NCBI RefSeq assembly: GCF_001280595.1 | Contig: NZ_LITU01000068.1 | Location: 60,055-124,054 of the forward strand | Direction: 5' to 3' | DNA from: Paenibacillus xylanivorans | Lineage (GTDB): Bacteria; Bacillota; Bacilli; Paenibacillales; Paenibacillaceae | Length of the DNA: 64,000 bases | Shown: piece after piece, positions 45,374-54,128 of the stretch | Position numbering within the stretch: position 1 is the stretch's first letter | Layout: every line of letters begins with the position of its first letter | The notes under the pieces: model-generated | Databases searched by the model: none | Told to the model about the DNA's origin: nothing | Seen by the model: only the letters and a program-made list of their open reading frames with translations | Made by a program: the position numbers and the translations under genes

Positions 45374-45422
45374 CCATACTAAACCAAGTTACATAGAATG
45401 TTTTATAAAGGAGAGGTATTGG

Positions 45423-45881
45423 ATGGCTAATGTTCAGACTTTCAAAGCTACTGCCCATCTACAAGATGGGGTTAAAGTGATCACCAAAGTGAGACAATTT
45501 GAACTGATCATCGATGAGCCAACAAGCCTCGGTGGTACTGACTCGGGAATGAATCCTGTAGAAGCTTTACTTGCCTCCCTTGGCGCATGTCAATCCATTG
45601 TGGCCCGGGTTTATGCCTCCAATTTTGATGTCGTCCTTGATGATTTCAGAGTTGAAGCTGAAGGTGATCTGGACCTTGACGGATTTTTCAACCGATCTGA
45701 TGTACGTCCCGGTTATTCCGATATTCGATACACGTTCTATATTAAAACAAGCTCATCTGAAGAAAAGGTTGAATCGTTTGTACAATTTTTGGAAAGCAAA
45801 TGTCCAGTAGGTGATACCCTTACGAATCCGGTGAAAACAAAGCTTAATCGCGTCATTATTGAAAATGGTATATCACTGTAA
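45423..45881 (+). CDS. OsmC family protein
   Basis: 152 residues with the two conserved cysteines in LASLGACQSI and ESKCPVGDTLTNPV, as in OsmC/Ohr thiol peroxidases that reduce organic hydroperoxides. The ATG at 45423 follows AAAGGAGAGG. Likely single-gene transcript with its own promoter and terminator. Confidence 0.9.
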   Translation: MANVQTFKATAHLQDGVKVITKVRQFELIIDEPTSLGGTDSGMNPVEALLASLGACQSIVARVYASNFDVVLDDFRVEAEGDLDLDGFFNRSDVRPGYSDIRYTFYIKTSSSEEKVESFVQFLESKCPVGDTLTNPVKTKLNRVIIENGISL

Positions 45882-45901
45882 GAAAATAATTTAACCAGAC
45901 A

Positions 45902-45952
45902 CAGAAAGGCTGCTCCCCAACAAGTTAAACTTGCTGGAGAGCAGCCTTTCTG
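45902..45952. terminator. Terminator between convergent genes
   Basis: A perfect 13-bp outer stem (45902-45914 with 45940-45952) plus an inner CAAG/CTTG stem. It separates OsmC from the surface protein gene. Confidence 0.8.
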
Positions 45953-45963
45953 AAATCCTAATT

Positions 45964-48900
45964 TTATTTTGTCAATTGAATAGCTCTTTGGATAAGTGTA
46001 GCCGCTTCAGCGCGAGTCGTATTCCCTTTCGGTTTCAGCGTTCCATCTGGATAACCATTAACGAGACCATTGGCAATGGCTGCGGCAAGTGCTGAACGAG
46101 CCCAACCGGATATTTCAGCGACATCGGAGAAGCTGATGTTGCTCTCTGTATCAGCGATCTGTGCTGCACGAACGACCATCGTCGCAATTTGCTCGCGGGT
46201 CACCAATTCATCTGGACCAAAGGTATTATCACTATATCCATTAACAATACCTAGACCTGCCGCAGTGGAAATCGCTTCTTGTGCCCAATGGGTGGTGGTA
46301 TCCACAAATCCTTTGACAGAAGAGCCTTGTAAATTTAAAGCCTTAATAACAAGAGTAACAAATTCGGCTCTGGTAATTTTGTTATCCGGTCTGAAGCTGT
46401 TGTCCGGATATCCTTGGATCACACCGCGTTCAACCAGATCCATAATACTTCCGGAAGCCCAATGTCCTTCGAGATCCGTGAAGTTTTTGGTTCCTTCCGG
46501 AGTTGGCGTTACCGTTTTATCGGATACCAGAACAGCAAACTTGGTAAAATGATTAATGGTTCCAGATACCGTTCCATTCATTTGGTCCACTTGCAAATGT
46601 TCAAGCGCAATCCACTTTTGAGTTTGCTCGTTGAACCAATACAATCCCACAACCGATTTGTCAAAGTTCACCTTGTTCTTGTCGAATGGCAAGGTAACGG
46701 TCACCGGTTTGGTGAAGTCCCCGCTCTTGCTCGCCGTAATCTCATAGACATCCCCGATCAGTTTCAATGTGGAATCAGTGAACAGATTCGAGGTTTGGTT
46801 TACTTTATTTACGGAAATTACGATGCTGCTATCCATCGCTCCAGCTGGCACATTGATTTGAACCCCGCTCAGGCTCAACGATCCACCATTCACAGTAATC
46901 GTTCCACTATTGGCAGTGGTACCCGTTTGATTATCATTCGTTCCTCCAGTTGGAATAGAAGGAGTCGAAGGCGTTGATGGAACCGTGGTGGAATCTCCGG
47001 CTCTGACGACAGTTAAACTGTAGGTCTTACTGGACCCATTACGTGCTTTTACCGTAATTGGAATTACATTTTTCCCAACAGATAACCCATACGATTGGCT
47101 TATTCCGTTTACATAAGGCTCGCCTTTGGCTGACAAAGTTGCCTGGCTATCCGTAGCCTTCGCCGTAATACTGATGGAGTCTGTTGCTTTTTCAACATTC
47201 AGACTGTACGCCGTAATTGCAGGATCAAATGCTGGACTCAAAGAACCTTGATCAACGGATAATTCATCCAGTGTAGAAACGTCGATCAGCTTCCCGGTTC
47301 GCATATTCTCCTTTATTAGCGCAAAATCGGCTGCGACCTGATGCGAGTAATCCTCAGACGCATTAAGAATAAAGTTCTGCAACTCATCCCAGATCGGTAC
47401 AATATTCGTTACAAAACGTTCCTCAAAACGGTAGTTCAACTCATCGGTTACCTTGTCCAGGCGCGAGCTTGCATAAGCGTAAGCCTTGGCGGCATCGATC
47501 AAATACTGCTCCAACTCTTCCTTGTTCTTGAATGGCTTATCCGTGTAATCACCTTTAAAAGGTGAAACTTCCTTAATCAGGTACGAACGATTCATTGCTT
47601 CGAGCACACCCAGATAAGAATCGGGATCGACTGAAGTTTTAAGGTAGGCATCTTTCGAAAGATTGGCGTCCCGAGTCTGCTCTTTTACGTCGAGCAGAAT
47701 ATCGTCCGTATTGGCCTCACTCGATCCTTCGATCAGCACATTATAGCGTTCAACCCCAATGCTGCCAATTCCCTGATGAATACGGCGCACAATATCCTTT
47801 ATCTTAAAGTAGGCATTGAATTCATCGTCGCTCAGGTTCGGGAAATTGCTTCTGACTTGCAATTTGTATGCTTCCCAAGACGCTTGCAGGGAAGATTTCT
47901 CCACATCCGTTGCCACCTCAAACTTGTCCGAATTGCCAGCGATGTTTAATTTCCCATCAAGCGCCCGCTTACCGAGTAATTTTTGCAATGCTTCCTCATA
48001 AGATACTTTGGAGACTTTGTCCATGACCTCTTTCGTGTAAGGCGTTACATTGCTTTTGGTCAGCTTGGTGTTTTTCGGGCTGAGTTCGTTATTAATTTCA
48101 ATCAGAGTATCCTTATAGGTCTTCAGGAAAACGCGAGATACTTCCCGGAAATCGGCATCCTGCAGATTGGCAATCGCAGAGCTGTCTTTTTCGTATTTGA
48201 CTACATAAATACTTGTAACAAAACGAATCAGATCGTCATAAAAGCTTCCGATTCCGGATGAATCCACATCGTTCAAACTGAACACCATCAGATTGGTACT
48301 GTCGTTAAAAGTCCCCACATTCTGAATATGGGCGTCTCCTTGCGTGTAAGTAAGAATGTCTTTCTCATTCCAGCCCGGAATTACTGAATTTGGAGAAGGA
48401 ATAAGACCCGCTGCAAGATCAGCCTTGAATAAGGAATGTGTACCGCGCAGGAAGGTATATTCGTTCGCTCCCATTGCGTCACTTCCATATTTATATTCTT
48501 TGGTGGCAGGGTCATTAAAACCTATATTGTCCGCTATGATGCTGTCTTCAACGACATGTTTGCGATTCTCATCAGCAAGAAGCGGTTGACTGTACCGAAG
48601 CAGAGGGACGCTGATCACTTCCGAAGCCAGCCAGTCCGTATCCTGCACAGCCTCAGCCATTAACGTCACATTCAGCATGACCGTGTTCATGACAGCGGAA
48701 GCGGATGTTCCCGAAATGGAAAGCGTAATCGTATGATCACTGCTTCGACCCTCAGCCTTAATATTCCAGTCTCCTTCAGGGAGCCCCGTCACACTGTAAG
48801 CATTCAAATCCAGCACACCATCCACGGGTACGCCGGCACTAAGATTGAGTTGAATCGTGGTATTCAAGTCCTTCGCGCTGTCCATGCGAATGTTGGACGA

Positions 48901-50019
48901 TGTAGTGTCCAGTGTTGCTACAATCTTATTGGATGGCGTGAATTGAGCCATTGTTACGATATTACTTCCTTGATACACCGTTAAAGATGCGGTTGGTTTG
49001 TGAACTTGGTTCCACGCATCAGGATGAATCTCAAATGTCAGAAGGCTATCTGATATCACATTCCCGGTGCCATCTCCAGTTATGGTTACTTCGATCTGAT
49101 CCCCGTTCGCACTGGCTTCAGCAGAGAATCCTGCCGGTAGGCCAAGCACACTGAAATCATCGGATGTCCAGGGTCCCTGCTTAACCAAGCCTCCAAATGC
49201 ATTCAACGTAATCTGGTTATGTACAGGATCTACGCTCGAAGCCGATTGCATCTCTATACTTTGATTACTTTCCAGAATGACATAGGCGGAAGTTGTGCTT
49301 GAATTGCGAGCCTTTGCGCCTTTGACCTTCTCGAAGTCATTTCCGTTATTCCGAGTGTCCCAGTTGTTTCCACGATTCGGAAATGCAGCTGCTGTAGTGC
49401 TCTTCTCCGGATTCAGCGGATCGAACACCAATCGTTGCATGGTGCTCTGCTTGCCCGCTTCTAAAGCCGGACTTCCCCAAGAAGCATCCGCACTATATCC
49501 AACAAAATCAATCACATGTTCCTGTAAAGAATCATCCATCGGATTGTTAACCGCCAACAATTGTGTCGTATTTAACAAGACCAGCTTTCCGCTGTTGTTG
49601 CCTAGTTTGAATGAAACTTCGGTGGCATCCGGCTGCGGAAGCTGCTCTCCAACGTTGCCATTGCTGCCAAGCGCAATTAGATAATAGCCATAGGCCGGAA
49701 TCTGGGCAGTAGTTGTACCCAACTGAGCAACCTTCCAATTATTTTTTTGGTTATCAGCAAATTGTATGGACCAGCCGTTCAGCGAAACTGGCTCTGCTGT
49801 CGGATTATATAGTTCTACAAAGTCGTTGCCGTACACGTCGAGCACGTCGTCTTTCTTGCCTCCATAAAATTGGCTGATTACCACGTTTTTCGCCAGATTA
49901 CTGGTGTTAAGGTTCTCTGATGCTGCCGCATATCCAATTCCTGCAAATGTCCAGAATGATTGAACAATCATTACCGTTGCAAGCATGATCGCCATCCAGC
50001 GCTTATTGATGTCTTTCAA
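45964..50019 (-). CDS. S-layer-anchored lamin-tail / DUF2252 / SLH surface protein
   Basis: A 1351-residue secreted protein. Residue numbers run from an ATG at 50040; the TTG at 50019 is chosen because AGAGGGG lies before it. Signal peptide to about 40; lamin-tail-like domain 48-190 (FVELYNPTAEPVSLNGWSIQ); two beta-sandwich repeats 255-475; DUF2252-like core 490-915 with FLRGTHSLFKADL, TQGDAHIQNVG (Asp569, Asn574), FSLNDVD (Asp591, Asp593) and GIGSIGVERYNVLIEG; cadherin-like domain 922-1013; Thr/Pro/Ser linker; ZU5-like domain 1045-1172; three SLH domains 1186-1350 that would bind cell-wall polymer. The GDxHxxN...D pattern resembles the catalytic loop of kinase-like phosphotransferases. Function unknown. 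Confidence 0.85.
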   Translation of the reverse strand: MKDINKRWMAIMLATVMIVQSFWTFAGIGYAAASENLNTSNLAKNVVISQFYGGKKDDVLDVYGNDFVELYNPTAEPVSLNGWSIQFADNQKNNWKVAQLGTTTAQIPAYGYYLIALGSNGNVGEQLPQPDATEVSFKLGNNSGKLVLLNTTQLLAVNNPMDDSLQEHVIDFVGYSADASWGSPALEAGKQSTMQRLVFDPLNPEKSTTAAAFPNRGNNWDTRNNGNDFEKVKGAKARNSSTTSAYVILESNQSIEMQSASSVDPVHNQITLNAFGGLVKQGPWTSDDFSVLGLPAGFSAEASANGDQIEVTITGDGTGNVISDSLLTFEIHPDAWNQVHKPTASLTVYQGSNIVTMAQFTPSNKIVATLDTTSSNIRMDSAKDLNTTIQLNLSAGVPVDGVLDLNAYSVTGLPEGDWNIKAEGRSSDHTITLSISGTSASAVMNTVMLNVTLMAEAVQDTDWLASEVISVPLLRYSQPLLADENRKHVVEDSIIADNIGFNDPATKEYKYGSDAMGANEYTFLRGTHSLFKADLAAGLIPSPNSVIPGWNEKDILTYTQGDAHIQNVGTFNDSTNLMVFSLNDVDSSGIGSFYDDLIRFVTSIYVVKYEKDSSAIANLQDADFREVSRVFLKTYKDTLIEINNELSPKNTKLTKSNVTPYTKEVMDKVSKVSYEEALQKLLGKRALDGKLNIAGNSDKFEVATDVEKSSLQASWEAYKLQVRSNFPNLSDDEFNAYFKIKDIVRRIHQGIGSIGVERYNVLIEGSSEANTDDILLDVKEQTRDANLSKDAYLKTSVDPDSYLGVLEAMNRSYLIKEVSPFKGDYTDKPFKNKEELEQYLIDAAKAYAYASSRLDKVTDELNYRFEERFVTNIVPIWDELQNFILNASEDYSHQVAADFALIKENMRTGKLIDVSTLDELSVDQGSLSPAFDPAITAYSLNVEKATDSISITAKATDSQATLSAKGEPYVNGISQSYGLSVGKNVIPITVKARNGSSKTYSLTVVRAGDSTTVPSTPSTPSIPTGGTNDNQTGTTANSGTITVNGGSLSLSGVQINVPAGAMDSSIVISVNKVNQTSNLFTDSTLKLIGDVYEITASKSGDFTKPVTVTLPFDKNKVNFDKSVVGLYWFNEQTQKWIALEHLQVDQMNGTVSGTINHFTKFAVLVSDKTVTPTPEGTKNFTDLEGHWASGSIMDLVERGVIQGYPDNSFRPDNKITRAEFVTLVIKALNLQGSSVKGFVDTTTHWAQEAISTAAGLGIVNGYSDNTFGPDELVTREQIATMVVRAAQIADTESNISFSDVAEISGWARSALAAAIANGLVNGYPDGTLKPKGNTTRAEAATLIQRAIQLTK

Positions 50020-50182
50020 GTTGTCTAACCCCTCTCCCATATAAAAAGCTCACGCTAGTATATCAACCCAATGTAAGAGGACAGTTAAACTAAAAAATCA
50101 TAATATTAAAATTGTAAAACCCTTGAATACGTAAAAATCACAACAAATGTATAGGGTGGATGATATTTAAATAAAAGCAAAT

Positions 50183-50207
50183 TAAAAAAGCCGCGACTGC
50201 TCGCGGC
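50183..50207 (-). terminator. Terminator of the GH30 gene
   Basis: GCCGCGA (50190-50196), loop CTGC, TCGCGGC (50201-50207); the minus strand continues TTTTTTAATT. Confidence 0.85.
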
Positions 50208-50249
50208 CCCTAGCTTACTGGAGGCGGGAATCTGAATTCCTGCTACCTC

Positions 50250-51752
50250 TTAAGAAACATTTCCATACCATTTATACGTCATAGCGGACTTGCCTGGAAT
50301 AGTGACAACAAAGCTTTGGCTGCCCCATTGGATCTTCACATTTTTCGACGAACTGGAAGAATTGTAGGCGACAACCACTTTGGAACCGTCCGGATTGCGG
50401 AAAGCCACATTTTTGACTTCAGATCCGGTGTTGCTGTCAATGCGGTATGCGTTTGGTACCACAAATTTACTAAAGTGCCCCAACAAATAATATTGTTTGT
50501 GATACGTGACAGTATTCTCAGGAGCATCGTTACGGTTGTCTGAGTTGCGGATTGTAATCATGCCTTTATTGGTATTGTTCGGTGAAAGCAAGGCTGGACC
50601 GTCTTTTTGATCCAAGGCAGCATTCCATAGAATGATCGATTTCGACCAGTTTCTCGTAATATTAATGAACTCGTTCATCATATTATCGAAGCCCGATGAG
50701 GTCCCATTCTGCGGATCATTCCAGTTACCAAAACCACCTTCTGTGAACCAAACTTCCTTGTCCGGGTGATTGTTATGAATGGAGGTCATTGTCGAACCGT
50801 CACCGCTGTCATAATGGTGGAATGCGCTGCCTGATACGTAGCTACCCTTGCTTGCGTTCTTCAGATTCGTAATGACCTGGTTCGGGAAGTTCCAATCCAG
50901 AAAGTTATGGTCGAATGCAATAATTTTGGTGTTGATTCCGGCATTGCGGAGCGTTGGTCCAAGATAATCACCTATAAAGCCAGTCTGATCCTGTACATCC
51001 ATACCCATGGAAGGATAGTGGGATGGCTCGTACATTGGCTCGTTTTGCAACGTAACAGCATAGATGGGTACGCCTTCAGCCTGGTAGGCTTCAATGTATT
51101 TTTTGAAATAATTCGCATATGTGCCGTAGTGCTCCGCTTTCAGTTTGCCACCGTTCAGATTGTTGGAATATTTCATCCAGGCAGGCGCACTCCATGGGGA
51201 ACCCATTACTTTGATATTAGGATTCTTAGCGATTGCCGCTTTGACCATGGGCAGAATGTAAGCCTTGTCCCGATCAATCGTGAATTGGCTGAGTGAAGTA
51301 TCATTTGGTGTATCGGCATAGGTGTAGGCTGCCCAGGCAAAATCGGAGCTGCCGATCGGTTGTCTCAATAAGCTGAGCCCGATTCCTGTGTTGCCAAACA
51401 GCTTCTCCATTACTTCCGCACGCTTGCCGTTATCCAGCTTGTAGTTCATGAGCCATGCGGAAGCATCCGTTAATGACACGCCAAAACCATCCATTTGCTG
51501 ATACGTTTTGTTTTCGTTTACGGTTATGGTAACATCCGCATTGCCTGAGTTGCTGCTGAAGTTTTTGGATGCGATTTTGGTGAGCCTAGCATCCGTTCTT
51601 AACCCGACAGCCGGTTCGGAATTGGGGTCTGAAGTTGAAATCCATACCTCCACCTGTTCACCCGCTGCATGCGCAGTCTTAGGCATATACGAACCCGTAG
51701 TTACCAGAAAAGTGGACAACAACACTAACACGCTCTTTTTCCAGATCTTCAT
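50250..51752 (-). CDS. Secreted glycoside hydrolase family 30 glucanase
   Basis: 500 residues with a signal peptide ending near THAA. The GH30 barrel has acid/base Glu238 in VTLQNEPMYE and nucleophile Glu338 in VWFTEGGFG; the C-terminal beta domain ends in VVTIPGKSAMTYKW. The pattern fits GH30 subfamily 3, which includes endo-beta-1,6-glucanases and glucosylceramidase-like enzymes. The ATG at 51752 follows AAAGGAG at eight bases. The upstream region carries a cre site and a 22-bp palindrome. It probably digests fungal or yeast beta-glucan. Confidence 0.9.
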   Translation of the reverse strand: MKIWKKSVLVLLSTFLVTTGSYMPKTAHAAGEQVEVWISTSDPNSEPAVGLRTDARLTKIASKNFSSNSGNADVTITVNENKTYQQMDGFGVSLTDASAWLMNYKLDNGKRAEVMEKLFGNTGIGLSLLRQPIGSSDFAWAAYTYADTPNDTSLSQFTIDRDKAYILPMVKAAIAKNPNIKVMGSPWSAPAWMKYSNNLNGGKLKAEHYGTYANYFKKYIEAYQAEGVPIYAVTLQNEPMYEPSHYPSMGMDVQDQTGFIGDYLGPTLRNAGINTKIIAFDHNFLDWNFPNQVITNLKNASKGSYVSGSAFHHYDSGDGSTMTSIHNNHPDKEVWFTEGGFGNWNDPQNGTSSGFDNMMNEFINITRNWSKSIILWNAALDQKDGPALLSPNNTNKGMITIRNSDNRNDAPENTVTYHKQYYLLGHFSKFVVPNAYRIDSNTGSEVKNVAFRNPDGSKVVVAYNSSSSSKNVKIQWGSQSFVVTIPGKSAMTYKWYGNVS

Positions 51753-51806
51753 ACACATATCTCCTTTGAATGATTCTTATTTGAGCTGCCAACTATCAAA
51801 TTCCAC

Positions 51807-51828
51807 AAAATGAAATCGATTTCATTTT
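51807..51828. promoter_or_regulatory. Perfect 22-bp palindrome upstream of GH30 gene (LacI-type operator?)
   Basis: AAAATGAAATC (51807-51817) followed by its exact reverse complement. The central TGAAATCGATTTCA with a CG centre is typical of LacI-family operators. It is 55 bp upstream of the GH30 start. Confidence 0.6.
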
Positions 51829-51922
51829 AAAAAGCATAAAGTCCGTTTTTCAGGTGTCACATGTATTAGTACTTACACCTCCTTTTTGAAGGGTATCGGA
51901 GAAAGATATAGATCAAAAATCT

Positions 51923-51936
51923 TGTAAGCGTTAACA
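51923..51936. promoter_or_regulatory. CcpA cre site between GH30 and cyclase genes
   Basis: TGTAAGCGTTAACA, a full match to TGWNANCGNTNNCA. It lies 170 bp upstream of the GH30 start and 170 bp upstream of the cyclase start, so either could be its target; catabolite control of GH30 is more likely. Confidence 0.7.
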
Positions 51937-52065
51937 AAGATATTTATACACTTTATTGGAAAAAATTTCAACAGTAAAATTTCATTTTTTATTTAAAATT
52001 GTTAAAAAAGCATTACTCGCCTGGATTTACGCTCATTCTCATCCTCATTTCCCCTTGTTTGGAAT

Positions 52066-52074
52066 CATATAATA
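52066..52074 (+). promoter_or_regulatory. Possible -10 element of the cyclase gene
   Basis: CATATAATA contains TATAAT and also fits the sigma-K -10 pattern CATAnnnTA. No clear -35 is present for either. Bacillus sporulenol synthase genes are sporulation-linked. Confidence 0.3.
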
Positions 52075-52106
52075 CAAAAATGACGTACTCTGGAGGTATC
52101 CGTGGA

Positions 52107-54002
52107 ATGGGCCATGTACTGAGCGCAATTGATGAGGAAATTGGGCGGATGACGACTTCCTTGCTTCAACAGCAGCAACAAGACGGTTCCTGGCATTTTT
52201 GTTTTGAGAACGGTACGGTAATTGATGCTTATGTCATCATTCTCTTTCGAATATTAGACGTTCCGAATGAAGCGCTGATCCGGCAGTTGCATGATCGTAT
52301 CCTTAACGAACAGCAACAAAATGGGTGCTGGAGACTATACCCTGATGAAGAGGAGGGAAATTTATCTGCATCGGTTGAAGCCTATTACGCCCTGCTATAC
52401 TCCGGGTACAGCCAGAGTACGGACGAGCCAATCCAGAGGGCCAAACACTATATTCAGTCCAAAGGAGGTATCGGGAAAGTTACGAGTATTTTGACCAAAG
52501 CGATACTTGCCGCTACCGGACAAATGAAATGGCCCTTATCCATTTCGATGATCCCACTGGAGATTCTGATGTTCCCTACCTATTTTCCCATCAACTATTT
52601 TGAATTTTCCGGTTACTCCAGAGTTCACCTTACCCCCATGCTCATTATGGCAGACCTGCGCTTCGCCCTCACCATACCAGATGCTCCCAATCTCTCTGAT
52701 CTGACCGACTTACGAATTGTTGTAGATGAGTCAACTTCCCGAGGATATCAGGAAATGCAGGACGACATTCAAACTGGGAAAAACAGACTCCTCGGCAATC
52801 CTCGCCACATCCACGACACTGCAAGAACTAGGGCGGAACAGTTCATGATAGAGCGAATCGAGTCCGATGGCACATTATACAGTTATGCCAGTAGTACAAT
52901 TCTCATGATTTTTGCCTTATTGGCCCTAAAATACGATAAGCAGCACCCCCTGATTACAAAAGCCATAACCGGACTCACTGCAATGCAGTGCCGTTCTTCT
53001 GATGGTAAAACGACGATTCAAAACTCCCCATCTACCGTGTGGGATACGGCCCTAATCACCTACGCATTGCAGGAGGCTTCCATTACCGATGACCATAAGG
53101 TTATTCAACGCGCGGCCTCCTATTTGCTTTCCCGTCAGCAAGATAATACAGCCGACTGGAGCATTCATAATCCGAATACAGTACCTGGAGGATGGGGATT
53201 TTCAGAGTCGAATACGATCAATCCAGACGTGGATGATACAACAGCAGCTTTACGGGCAATCCGAAGCTTGTCCACTACTCTTCCAACATTTCAGCAATCC
53301 TGGAATCGCGGACTGAATTGGGTTCTGTCCATGCAAAATAAAGACGGTGGCTGGCCGGCATTCGAAAAAAATACGAACAAGGAAATGCTCACCTGGCTCG
53401 CCATCGACGGTGCCAAATCTGCAGCTACAGACCCTTCGGAGGCTGACTTAACGGGACGTACCCTGGAGTATCTTGGAAACTTTGCCGGGCTTGATACTAG
53501 GCATGAATGGATCAAACGTGGAACGAAATGGCTCATTCGAAACCAGGAGAAGGATGGCTCATGGTACGGAAGATGGGGCGTATGTTATATCTACGGAACT
53601 TGGGCTGCATTAACCGGCCTTACGGCAGTCGGACTACCTGCAAACCATGATACAGTGCAAAAAGGAGCCCAATGGCTCTTAAGCATCCAGAACTCCGACG
53701 GTGGATGGGGGGAATCCTGTCATAGTGACCGACTTCTACACTATGTGCCATTAGGGGAAAGCACTCCCTCCCAAACCGCTTGGGCCCTTGACGCCCTTAT
53801 CTCTGTCCAACCCAAACCCACACCCGAGGTGAATCACGGCATCCTAAGGCTTATTGCATCCATACGCGAAAACGATTGGAAAACCTATTATCCAACTGGC
53901 GCTGGTCTCCCCGGCAACTTCTATTCCCATTATCACAGCTATACATATATTTGGCCTCTACTTACGCTAAGTCACTACAGAAAAAAATATGGGACATCTT
54001 AA
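52107..54002 (+). CDS. Squalene-hopene / sporulenol-type terpene cyclase
   Basis: 631 residues, the usual length of SqhC. The protonating motif DVDDT lies at Asp374-Thr378 in NPDVDDTTAALRAI. Several QW repeats are seen: QQQQDGSWHF, QNKDGGWPAF, QEKDGSWYGRWG and QNSDGGWGE. The ATG at 52107 follows TGGAGGT at eight bases; upstream in-frame starts lack a ribosome binding site. It cyclises squalene or a C35 polyprenyl such as tetraprenyl-beta-curcumene; the partner prenyl-cyclising enzyme is not in this window. Its neighbours are secreted glucanases, so context gives little help. Confidence 0.92.
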   Translation: MGHVLSAIDEEIGRMTTSLLQQQQQDGSWHFCFENGTVIDAYVIILFRILDVPNEALIRQLHDRILNEQQQNGCWRLYPDEEEGNLSASVEAYYALLYSGYSQSTDEPIQRAKHYIQSKGGIGKVTSILTKAILAATGQMKWPLSISMIPLEILMFPTYFPINYFEFSGYSRVHLTPMLIMADLRFALTIPDAPNLSDLTDLRIVVDESTSRGYQEMQDDIQTGKNRLLGNPRHIHDTARTRAEQFMIERIESDGTLYSYASSTILMIFALLALKYDKQHPLITKAITGLTAMQCRSSDGKTTIQNSPSTVWDTALITYALQEASITDDHKVIQRAASYLLSRQQDNTADWSIHNPNTVPGGWGFSESNTINPDVDDTTAALRAIRSLSTTLPTFQQSWNRGLNWVLSMQNKDGGWPAFEKNTNKEMLTWLAIDGAKSAATDPSEADLTGRTLEYLGNFAGLDTRHEWIKRGTKWLIRNQEKDGSWYGRWGVCYIYGTWAALTGLTAVGLPANHDTVQKGAQWLLSIQNSDGGWGESCHSDRLLHYVPLGESTPSQTAWALDALISVQPKPTPEVNHGILRLIASIRENDWKTYYPTGAGLPGNFYSHYHSYTYIWPLLTLSHYRKKYGTS

Positions 54003-54080
54003 AATCTCCCTTTGGCAGTTACTGTCTTGCCGTATTTCAGATCCAGATCAATGTTCACCCTTTCCTCCTTTGCTTAACCT

Positions 54081-54116
54081 AAAAAAGCAGGGAACTCATT
54101 GAGCTCCCTACTTTTT
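54081..54116. terminator. Bidirectional terminator
   Basis: AAAAAAGCAGGGA...TCCCTACTTTTTTT with inner CTCA/GAG pairing. It ends the cyclase gene on plus and the GH87 gene on minus. Confidence 0.85.
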
Positions 54117-54128
54117 TTGAAAAAAAAT

